A DNA stretch of 64,000 nt, from NCBI GenBank assembly GCA_036872755.1, contig JAVHNS010000002.1:2604001-2668000 (forward strand), read 5' to 3'. Shown in pieces: positions 23,285 through 34,100 of the stretch (its first letter is position 1; every line of letters starts with the position of its first letter). The position numbers were made by a program, and so were the translations under genes. The notes beneath the pieces are model-generated. The model was given only the letters and a program-made list of their open reading frames with translations. It did not search any database and had not been told where the DNA came from. The stretch is from Orbilia blumenaviensis (taxonomy: Eukaryota > Ascomycota > Orbiliomycetes > Orbiliales > Orbiliaceae).

Positions 23285-24863
23285 TCAGTGGTATCCGTTC
23301 GAAGTAACGCCATTATGACCATTCCCATTGCTATAGAACTCCGCCTTCTTTGCGGAAACTTTTGAGGCGTGTCCATTAGAATGACCATTAGAGTGGCCAT
23401 TAGAAGCTGGTTTCATGAAAATTGATTCAACAACTTCTCCTGCACGAACAGCAAGGACGGAGAGAAGAGTGTCGCTCAACTATTGTTCATAATTTGTTAG
23501 AACTCGCTAAAAATGTGATATATGGTTTTTGAAAACTTACTCCATGTGTCGTTTCATTGCATCCTTGGAGATAGATGCCAGCATCTGTGCTGACTTTCTC
23601 TCCAGAAAATTGTACTCTGTAGTCTCTATTTACTGGGAACCTCGCTACTGTGGAATCCTCTAGTAATTCCCGTGTCGGGGCCAGCAATTGCTGGTGCACA
23701 TCCCTAGCGTATCCTGTCGCAACAATCACAAGATCAAATTCATGATTCTCAACAGTCTCGACGCCATTTTCACGGTGTGTCATTTGTAGACCCACGGTCT
23801 TTTCAGATAGGTTCTCGAATCCGGTGACTTCCGTGTGGTTTTTGATATTCATTTTCCAGCTGGCGCCAGAAGGATCGCGGAGGCGCTGGACGTAGAGATC
23901 ATGGTAAAGCTTCTCAATAAGTTCGAGGCGGACAACGCTATAGTTTGTTGCACGGTTTTCGACTAGCTGCTGGTGGCGTTCTGCAGCTGGTGTCTGGAAG
24001 AACTTATCAGTAGCAGAAGGGTTGAAGATTTCGTTGACGCTAATGTATGTCAGCATTTGATCAATTGCATGAACACATGATGCGCCATAATGCGATACTT
24101 ACAACGGGCTGTCGTCACTTGGTTTCAAAGCATCTCCTCTGAGGAACATCGTGGTCTGAGCATTAGGGTATCTTGAGGCAACATCCGAGAAGGTTTCAGC
24201 CGCACTCTGGCCGGCGCCGATAACCGCGATGCGGTAAGCAGCATTCCGGTCAGTGAGATTCTGTGGAACTCTCGAAGAGTATTGCGACGAGTGAACAATT
24301 CTTGGGTGATATTCTGGCAGTGGTTTTGGCAAAAGTGGGCGTCCGCCAACGGCAACAACGACATGCTTCGCCACTCTTCGTTCTTCAATTCCTCCAATCT
24401 TCGAATGGACGACAAACTTATTGATTTTGCCGGCATTGTTCTTGACTGGCTCAACCAAGGTGACGGTTTCACCATAGCTAACAAGGCTGTCAAACTTGCT
24501 GGCGCACCATTGCAAGTAGTCATTGAATTCCTCGCGCAACGGAAGGAAAGTTCCTAGGTTGATAAAATCCAACAGCCTACCCTTTTCTTTGAGATAGTTC
24601 AAAAAAGTGAATTCAGATTTAGGATTTCGAAGGGTAGCAAGATCCTTGATGAAGCTGATTTGCATCTTGGAACCTGGAAGAAGCATCCCAGAGTGCCAGA
24701 CGAACTGCTGTTGCCGTTCCAGGAATAGGACATTTGGGCGTGCCTCTGGGAGCATCTCTTGGAGGGCAATAGCAATTGCTAAAGATGCGGGACCGAAGCC
24801 GACGCAAATGAGGTCGTAGACCTTCTCGCCATTTTGCTGAGAATCAACACTGTATTGACCCAT
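23285..24863 (-). CDS. sidA: L-ornithine N5-monooxygenase (siderophore biosynthesis)
   Basis: Three exons: 24863-24103, 24039-23541 and 23479-23285, 484 residues. The enzyme uses FAD, NADPH and O2 to hydroxylate L-ornithine at N5, the committed step to all hydroxamate siderophores. Visible motifs: FAD-binding GFGPAS at residues 22-27 within YDLICVGFGPASLAIA; the substrate region MQISFIKDLATLRNPKSEFT; NADPH-binding VIGAGQSAAE (about 215-225); the ATGY motif in FDLVIVATGYARD; and the C-terminal CNETTHGLSDTLLSVLAVR spanning the last junction. The tail (last 40 residues) is rich in Asn, Gly and His with SNGH repeats. It is divergent from the ferrichrome-type NRPS. Iron repression by a SreA-type GATA factor is inferred from the sites between them. 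Confidence 0.97.
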
Positions 24864-24972
24864 TTTTTCTGTCTGATAGAGGATGAAGACGATGTAAACG
24901 GTGAAAAATAAAACAAAATGGTTCCGTAGGTTATAAAATTATTTGGCTTTGTGTTGAAATGTCGTCGTTCTG

Positions 24973-24986
24973 AGATAATGTTATCT
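24973..24986. promoter_or_regulatory. Inverted double GATA palindrome, sidA promoter
   Basis: AGATAATGTTATCT is a perfect 14-bp palindrome holding two AGATAA cores in opposite orientation, about 110 bp upstream of the sidA ATG. Confidence 0.7.
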
Positions 24987-25960
24987 TTTCAAGGCCTGGA
25001 CAGCACAATGATCATGAGAAACTATAGGCTTTGGAAGAAAGAGAAAAAAAAGTGCTAGGTAAAAGATTATCTCGACAAGACTTAGAGATAAGATGGAAGA
25101 TCTAGGTCCCGGTAATATAAGGGCCAGGGCAAATGTCAGCCTCACCGATCTTGCCGCTGAAGGGTTTGGAATTTATAAAGTGTGACGCAATTGAAAAGGC
25201 AGCTCGCAAAGAGGCTTGAACTAGGAGATGCCTATTGCTTCTATATAAGAGATTCTTTGGAAATTTCACCACCCCAGCCCGGCGCCCACCCGAGTCAGAT
25301 ACGGAAGAGGGCCTCCCGAATTTTCCTTCCTGGACGGTTCAAGGACATGCTATGACAATCGCATGATCGGTATCTAATGCAGCGGAGTGCGCATGCGCAT
25401 TACTAGAAAGCGGGATACACGGCGAGTATACACGGTCTTAAGGAACTAGCTCAAACGGTTAACCATGGCCATGGTCCTGAGTCTGCTCCTCAGTCTTAAA
25501 ATCTGCAACATTAGCAACACCATGAATGCAATGCAAATGCAGGGAAGCAATGGCGTAAAAATTCTCTGTCATGGCTACGAGTTTTTTTTTTTTTTTTGTA
25601 GTTTTTTTTTTCTCTTTCTTTCCTTGTTCTTCCTTGCCAGGCCCGGCTCTGCTCCACATTTACTTGCTCATTTCCTCTGAACTCCCTCTCTTGCAGGATA
25701 ATTTGTGTCAAAAAAATTTAGCTTCATAAAATGTGAACCCTCGCTTTTAGCGCGTCTACGAAACCGCTTGTTTTTTTCTTCTTTGTGTTCAAATTCTCTT
25801 TTTTTTTCCAGTTACCCCCAAACAAAGAGGAAACTTGTATGCGAATTCACCCTTCAGACCCCGGAAACACATAAAAATGTTGAACGATGTCAAAATTGGT
25901 CATGGTTACTCAAAGAGGATAATACGGAAAATGTGGTTGGACATTCTCCGGTATCGGATC

Positions 25961-25969
25961 TTATCTGAT
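25961..25969 (-). promoter_or_regulatory. SreA-type iron-regulator site 1
   Basis: TTATCTGAT, reverse complement ATCAGATAA, matches the published ATCWGATAA consensus for fungal iron-responsive GATA repressors. Confidence 0.75.
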
Positions 25970-26049
25970 GCATCTGATTTCTGTAGAGGTCTTAATGCCC
26001 GGCCGCGTCTTCTTTTAAAAGGGCAAGGATTGAAACCGCTTGGCTGACA

Positions 26050-26058
26050 TTATCAGAT
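26050..26058 (-). promoter_or_regulatory. SreA-type iron-regulator site 2
   Basis: TTATCAGAT, reverse complement ATCTGATAA, exact match to ATCWGATAA. Confidence 0.75.
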
Positions 26059-26295
26059 CATCATTAATCGCTTGGCGAGAAGCACATGCCTCTTTTGATT
26101 AGAGAAGAAGGAGTCGTAACATATAGACGGAAATGATGCTCAAGGTGTGAAGATTTTTTTTTTTTCAAGGTTCAAAAGGGTTTTTTTTTCGGTTTGGAAG
26201 TTGCCCTAGGGTGACCAGAGTTAGAGAGTGAGGTGTGACTGAAAAGACGGAAACCAGCAGGACTTGGGGATGTCGTTAGTCAGGAAGCGGGCGGA

Positions 26296-26304
26296 TTATC
26301 AGAT
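26296..26304 (-). promoter_or_regulatory. SreA-type iron-regulator site 3
   Basis: TTATCAGAT in GGATTATCAGATTGATC, exact match to ATCWGATAA on the minus strand. Confidence 0.75.
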
Positions 26305-26446
26305 TGATCACTGGGTGGGTCCATGATGAAACGTGGGGCCTGGTTCGACGTTCCCGCCTGGTTCAGTCGTAATTTCTTGTCAGATTGATCTAGGCAATTT
26401 GATCACAAACCAAGCAAGCACCAACATGCAATTCCCTGTTATTGTT

Positions 26447-26455
26447 TTATCAGAT
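26447..26455 (-). promoter_or_regulatory. SreA-type iron-regulator site 4
   Basis: TTATCAGAT in TTTTATCAGATCATC, exact match to ATCWGATAA. Site 2 shares the downstream context TTATCAGATCATC. Confidence 0.75.
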
Positions 26456-28162
26456 CATCAAGATTTAGCTAGAAAGTCTCTGTTTAACGACGTCTAAGAC
26501 AGCACACAAGTTGCAGTTTCCAATGCAGGTTACGCTTGTTAGGAAATGAGCTGACATTGATGAGCGTAGCATTAGGCGGGGTGACGGAAGTTACCTACCT
26601 CTTAGCTTCGAATGTTCTCATCAAGCTTCAGGCAGTCCTCTCGTCAGGATATTTTTTACAAGCCGCCCGGGGAAAATTCTTGCCAGAATGGAGCTAGTTA
26701 GCGATTGACCAATCTGGTCCGGGAGTCATGTCGAATTAGGAAATGGAAAACCGTTCCACCCTTCTGTAGCACAAAGCCTCGAAACCGTCGGTGGTCCACA
26801 TGGTTCTCTGCCTGCAGGAACCAAGAACAGCAGTGGCACAAATAAGAAGGCCATCAACGTCTGGGCGGACCCGCTTCCGACATCCAATCCCGAATTTCAA
26901 TCAGACAATCGTAACTCCGAGGACAAGCTCGGGCAGGCAGGCCGGTGGACATGGGTGCATGCTTAATAGGGTTCAGATATCGTGGATATGCCTCGGGCCA
27001 CCTGTCGAAGGGAACAAGGCGACATGCAGGGTAGACGAGGGGAGCCGAACCCTTAAGCTTTGCCTGCACATGCAGCCACTCCGGAATATTATTGAGTGTA
27101 GCGACGAATGATGACATTGACCCGATCCCACTAACCCTGACGTTTGTAGGCTGCAGCTTTTTCGTAGTTCGCCTCCCGCAGGTCATCGACAAGGATATAG
27201 ACAGCGGCCGAACCTCTCTTCGCATGATGCTTTCCGATCACGCGAATCTTTAGAGTAAATGTTAACACATCGAATGGAAGTTAAAAGCAGCTAGCAATCG
27301 AAACCCCCACAGGCCTTAGTGCATGGTAGGGGTGTCGTATATGCAGTAATGCCTGTCATCGATGCAACTTGCAGGACTCAGATGAGGAAGGCAAGTTCCG
27401 ATTCTAGATCTTTTCTAGGTGATATTGTCGCAACGTCAACCACGGCTCATTTCTGGTGTCAAAACCTGACAGAACTTTGATGTATCCCAGTCAGCTGCAG
27501 TGGTTGTAATTCGAACCCGAGTTTCCAAAATCTATCGCGCAAAACGAGGTTGAGAGAAATATAATTCGTTTTTTATTGCATCAGCTGGGATCTGTTGCCT
27601 TTGTGCAAAGCAGCGGCCTGTTTTGGAGGTTCAAAGACAGAGCTCTTGAAAATCTTCAAAGCAACGAGGAGAAGAAAAAAAAAAAAATTTTGTTACCGGT
27701 ACCATTTAATCTAAAATGATCGATCAATTAGTCAAAGAGTTTGGCCCACGAACTTGGCAAATCATGGACGGACGGAGAATCTAGGGAAAGACCAGTCGGC
27801 GAAAGTCTGTCCCTGAGAAATTACCTAGACATTTTGAAGTAACCAGTTTTCATGCGATATCGCAGCGGATGGCGTTGCCTTAGCTCAGAAGCAACCTGTA
27901 TAAAGTTATCACACTGGAGTTTGGGTCACCATCACGCGCACGCCACAAATCGAATCAAGGGCAAGCGGCAGAAATCGAAAAGCGAAAGCTAGTTCCTCCC
28001 ATCAGATGATTAGATTCGCTAATATCATATCATATCAGATCCTCTGAATTCGCGCAACCCATCGTTGTTCTTTGTTCCCTTTTTTCTTTCTTCTCTTTGC
28101 TAACAATCCAGCCTTTGGTATCTCTGGGCTACTCTTTAATATAATTTTAATTCCCCCATACC

Positions 28163-31100
28163 ATGCCGGACAAGGCTTGCATAAATCCGGTCACTAGTGT
28201 CGGCCCTATGAGGACGAATCTACCACAAACCATGCAACACACAACGGCTGTACCTGTTGTATTTCCGAATCTCACGGGCAGGTCAGCGCCACCGCCGCGA
28301 GGGAGTAGGCCTCTACAAAAGTGCCTTCTTACATATGGCGTTTCTTTAACCGTTCTTCAGGAACGATGCGAATCGCTCGGTGTCTCTGTGGAATATCTTT
28401 CCCAGTCGATCTGGGCGAGACTGCTCTCGCAATATACCGGCGAACCCGAAGTTTCCTTTGGGGCCTTTACCAGTGAATCGCCAGTCCCTGCGCAAGAGTT
28501 GGGTTCATGTCACTGTAAATTATGGCGGAAGGGCGCATATTCAGTAGATGTTGCATTTTCCCCAGGAAAAACAGACGAGGATGTACGGAGGGAACTCATA
28601 AATGCATCCCGAGACACCAGGAAGGATTCCTATGAATCCGTGATCTCAGTTTATTCGGCGGAATCTGAAAGCCTACATCTTGCGAGAGCAGCTGCTGAAA
28701 ACTCAGAGGTAAGTGATTCTTCCTGAGCTTCGTACACGAATGCTGCCCCAAGATTTTGTAAGATATTTACTAATACAACCGAAATAGTTCATTATTCATC
28801 TTGAGCTTTTGCTCAACACCCGAACAGATCAAGTAAAGTTGATTGTTCACTATGACGCGTAAGTTACCTTCCGCAAAGAAGATACCTTGATCGATGATAT
28901 TCTGACTCTTTAACAAAGCGCCTTCGTGACTGGGGATTCTGCCCTTATCATTGCTCGAGAATTCTTGGGCGTGTTGACTTTCGAATCGCTGGGATCTGGC
29001 AAAACGACAAGATACTCCAATCTCCAGCCAGAGATCTTGTCGATGTGCCAACCTTCTGGGGAAGCCCCAGTAGAAATATCGGATCGCAAGCTCTTCGTTC
29101 ACCATCTTTTTGAAAAGCATGCTGCGGAAACCCCCAATAATAGCTGTTTGGAGTTTCTGCAGGATGAAACGGACGAGGTTGAGACTTGGACGTTCAAGAA
29201 ATTGAACGAAACTTCCAATCGTATTGCGCATCTGATCCTTCAGAATGGGATTTCTCGTGATGAGGCGGTACCCGTATGTTTGGATAAAGGCCCATTCTAC
29301 TATGCTTGTATCCTTGCATGCATGAAAGCTGGTGTGCCCTTCACTCCCATCGATCCGGTTGCACCAGTTGCAAGAAAAGTCTTTATGATCGAGGAACTCC
29401 AAGCAAGACACGTTCTTTCTATCCCAGACCGATTCAATGAACTCGGGCTCGACGACAATATAAAAATCCTCGATATCTCCAACGAAGAGTCCCTCAAAAA
29501 GCTTTCATCTCAGAACCCACAGGTGCCGGATCTAACAGAACGATGCCTCGCATACAGACTGTATACTTCTGGTTCCACTGGCCAGCCCAAGGCTGTCTCT
29601 CTCGAAGTCGGCGCCGTCGTGCACGCTATCCAAAAATCCATCAATCTCCTACCTTTGCGCCGTGATAGCCGTTTGCTGCAATTCGCAGCCATTACTTTCG
29701 ATATGTGCTATTTCGATTGTTTCCTAGCATGGACCGTCGGGTTCACTATGGTATCTGCAAGTAAGCGATATCTCCTTGGGGAACTTGAGGCGACCGTGAA
29801 GAGGCTGCAAATTAGCTTTTTAGACTTGACACCGTCAGTCGCTGCTACTCTTACCGCAAGCGAGCTTCCCGAAGTTGAGATGCTATATTGCATAGGAGAG
29901 GCAATGCCAACGAAAATTGTAGAGGATTGGGCAGGAAGATGTGTGAACTCATACGGCCCTACGGGTAAGTAATGAAATTTAAACACCCCATTTGATGACA
30001 TATTCTAATTGAAAAAATAGAGGCGGCAATGCTCTGCACAATCACAAATGTGAACAAGGAAATTAGATCCGCCAACTTCGGACAGCCTTTCAATGGAATG
30101 TCTCTCTATATTCTTGACAAAGAGACGCCCGTGATCCTTCCTCGCATGGCAGCGGGAGAGTTGTGCATCTGCGGTCCACAATTGGCTCGTGAATATCACC
30201 GAAACGAGGCTAAGACAGCAAGCAGTTTCATTAACTTGGATTCCGGTCTTCGTCTCTACAGAACTGGCGATCTCGCTAGAATGTTGGCAGACGGTACTTT
30301 TGAGTTTATTGGCCGCAAGGACGATCAAGTCAAGCTCCGTGGTTTTAGAATCGAGCTCGGTGAAGTTAGCGCTGTCTTGCGTGATGTTCACCCGCTCATC
30401 AAAGACGTCGTTGCGCTCGTTCTGAAGCATTCTGATGAAGAAAAGGAGCAGTTGGTTACCTTCTTGTCATTTGCAAGTCGGAAGAACCGTCTTGACCCCC
30501 CAAGTATTCAGGAATGCGACTCTGACTGGGAAGACATCGAAAAGGCCGCAAGGAGAGTTGCCGAAGCTGCTCTACCTCAGTACATGCTCCCGCACATTTA
30601 CTTCCCCATAAACTGGATCCCATTGTCTGCCGCAGCCAAAGTTGACAAGAGATCTCTGGGTGAACTTTTCAGACGCACTGATATCTCTACTCTGGGGAGA
30701 AAAGTTGAAGCTGGTGTATCTGATGAAGAGTTTGACGAGGTCTCTACGAAGATCCGACATGTCTTCGCTGACGCTTCTAGCTCCGAAATTGAGACTATCG
30801 GTATGGACACTACAATCTACCAATTGGGACTCGACAGTATCAGTGCATTGAACGTTGCGAGATCTCTTAAGGCGATTGGAGTTAACGCAAGTGTTCTCGA
30901 TATCATCGAGGTAAGTGCCCACAAACCGAAAGTGAACCGCTAGAAATAATGCTTACTTAAATTTATTCAGTGCCCAACAATCCGAGGTTTGAGAGATCAT
31001 GTCCTTGGCAAGAAGAATCCAGTTTCCGCATCCTATCATCAGGACATCTTTGCATCATTCAAGCAGCAGCACATTGACGCTGTTTCCCGCTCTGCCTGTA

Positions 31101-34100
31101 TCTCCCGCGATAAGGTTGCGAACGTCCTCCCTTGCTCTCCAATGCAGGAGGGTATTTTGACTCAATTCATACAATCCAAAGGCTCACTCTACTACAACGC
31201 TATACTCTTCCGCCTGGAAGATGGTGTCAATGTTGAGTGTCTTGAGGATAGTTGGATTCAAGTTGCGGAGCAGAATGACGTTCTTCGAACCGGTTTCGTC
31301 GAACACGAGGTTGATGGTGGTCATTATGCTATGGTCACTTATAAAGACGTTTCCACATCTCTGGTCAAAAAGGCTCAAACTCAGCTTCCGGTCGAGGAAT
31401 TTGTTAAGCAGGTCCAAAAAGACGAGGCCCAGAAAGCACTCTCTAACATTGCACTTCCCGCTTGGAGTGTTACCTTTGTCTCGGCAAAAAACGATTCCTA
31501 TATGATTTTTACCGCCCTCCACGCTATCTACGATGCCCAAACACTCCAAATCCTCCTCAACGATGTCAATTTGTTCTACCACAAAAATATCCCCGTGCTC
31601 CATGCCAGTCCCTCCGCTATCTTGAAAGAAATGCTGAAACTTTCGAGGGACAAGGAGATGGTAGCAAGCTCGGCAAAATACTGGAAGTCGGTTATGCAGG
31701 GCTGCCCGGTTACTAAGTTCCCAGTTATGACCCCCTTGCGAGAGGACGTTGGAGAGTTTGTATATTCTTACAAGAAGTGCGCCGTCACCATGAAACAGGT
31801 GGAGGATATGTGCAAAAAAGTCGGCTTCAGCTTTGGTGCCGTTGGCCAAGCTGCATGGGCCAAGCTTCTTGCCATGTACTTTGGAGAACGAGATATCTGC
31901 TTTGGGACGGTTGTTTCTGGAAGAACGGGTTTAGATAACGCAGAGGATGTTGTCTTCCCTTGCCTCACAACTATCCCTATGCGCGTTCAACTAGACGGAG
32001 ACAACAAAGCTCTCGTAGAACAAATTCAAGGAAGACTAAGCAAGACCCTCAAATTCCAGCATACTCCACTACGAGCTATCCAAAAGGCTCTGGGGCACCC
32101 AGAACAAGGTCTATTTGATACCATCTTCGTCTACCAGAAATCCAGCAACCCTAACGAAAGGTTGAGACACGTCTGGAGAGAACTCGATGCAAAGGCTACC
32201 GTCGAGTACCCTGTGTCATTCGAAATCGAACCTACTGATGACGGGTATCTTGGACTCCGGTTGACAGGAAGAACTGATATCCTCCCTCTGGAGCAGATGG
32301 ACCTTATGGTTGCTCAATATGAGTACTGTCTTTTACATATGCTTCAGAACCAAGGGGTTGATGCTATGGATCTGGGCGAAGTTCCTCAACCCATTCTCTC
32401 TGATACTCCCGCCGAGTTCGACAAATTGCCGTGCGACGTTAAGTTCCTCCATGAATTCGTTTCTGCCTCTACAAGGCGCCATCCAAACAAACTAGCTTTG
32501 GAGTTTGCCACTGCAATCGAGGGTAGCAAGGTTACTAAAAATTCTTGGACATATCGTCAGTTCGATGATATGGGTAACAAGATTGCCAATTTTCTACTTC
32601 AGCAAGGTGCATCTACGGGTGATTTGATCGGTATCTGCTTTGACAAAACTCCTCAAGCTTACTTCGGCATCCTTGGTATCATGAAAGCTGGGTGCGCATT
32701 CGTCGCTTTGGACTTTTCCGCCCCGATCCAGCGGAGGTCTTTTATTGTCCAGGATGCTAAAGTCAACATTGTCCTCACTATGTCACAATTCGCAAAGGAT
32801 TTTGATGGAATCAGTGGTCTAAAGGTCTATCCTCTTGACAACCTACAAAACCTGACAAGATATTTCAGTCCTGAGTCACCAGAGATCTGTGACCTAACCC
32901 CAGATCACCTCAGCTATGTCCTCTACACATCCGGAACCACCGGGACACCCAAGGGCTGCCGCATCACACATGACAACGCCATCCAGGCTATGCTATCCTT
33001 CCAAACACTGTTCAAGGGCCACTGGGACGAGAACTCTCGCTTCCTACAATTTGCTTCGCTCCACTTCGATGTCAGCGTCCTTGAACAGTACTGGAGTTGG
33101 AGTGTTGGTGTCTGCTTAACTAGTGCACCGCGGGATCTCATCTTCCAGGATCTTGGAAATGCCATCCGTGCTCTGGAAATCACTCACATTGATCTCACGC
33201 CTAGTCTAGCCCGCCTTATTACCCCAGAGGATTGCCCAACTCTTTGCCGAGGTGTCTTCATCACTGGTGGAGAAAAACTGAAGCAAGATGTTCTGGATGC
33301 CTGGGGCGAGAAAGACGTCATCTACAACGGATACGGACCTACCGAAGCAACTATTGGTGTTACTATGTACCCCAGAGTTCCAAAGAACGGAAGACCGAGT
33401 AACATTGGCCCCCAGTTCGTTAACGTCGGGTCTATGGTTTTAAAGCCAAAGACAATGATTCCCGTCCTCCAAGGTGCAGTTGGCGAGCTCTGCGTTACTG
33501 GTGCCTTAGTTGGAGACGGATACCTCAATCGGGAAGACCTCACTGAAGAGCGGTTCCCATGGGTTAACGGCAAGCGCATGTACAGGACTGGCGATTTGGT
33601 CAGACAGCTCCACAATGGCTGTTTCGATTACCTTGGGCGAGCTGACGACCAAGTCAAACTGAGAGGCCAAAGGCTCGAGCTCGGAGAAATTAACGAGACT
33701 ATTCGAAGTGCAGACAAGAATGTTGCGGAGATCATAACCCTTGTTTGTCAGCACGGACAGCAGCAGGTTCAACAGTTGGTATCCTTCGTATCTTTCAGGT
33801 CCAATGTTGAAAGCCGTAAATCTGCACTAACGGAGCTACTCAAGGAATTTCCAACCATTGAAACAGGATCTCAAATCTTACAAGCTTGCCAGTCTCGTCT
33901 TCCAGTCTATATGGTTCCAACGTACATACTCCCCATCAACAAACTACCTCTTACTGTCAATAATAAGGTCGACGAGCGCACACTGAGGGATCTCTTCGCA
34001 AATGCCCCTATCGAAGTCATTCAAAGCTTTGAGGAAGCGAACCAGGGGGGTGAAGAGCTTAACGAAACCGAAAAGGTCATCTGTGACACTTTAGGGGAGG

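Larger units (their letters stand above)
24864..28162. promoter_or_regulatory. 3.3-kb divergent regulatory region of the siderophore locus
   Basis: No supportable gene lies between sidA and the NRPS. Four exact ATCWGATAA matches cluster at 25961-26455 and an AGATAATGTTATCT palindrome lies about 110 bp upstream of the sidA ATG. Further GATA cores lie at 25067-25072 and 25086-25092, and a near match (ATATCAGAT) at 28032-28040 close to the NRPS ATG. Confidence 0.75.

Noticed and set aside
26854..27225. Possible gene between sidA and the NRPS
   Set aside because: 123 codons without domain features; the opposite strand is equally open.
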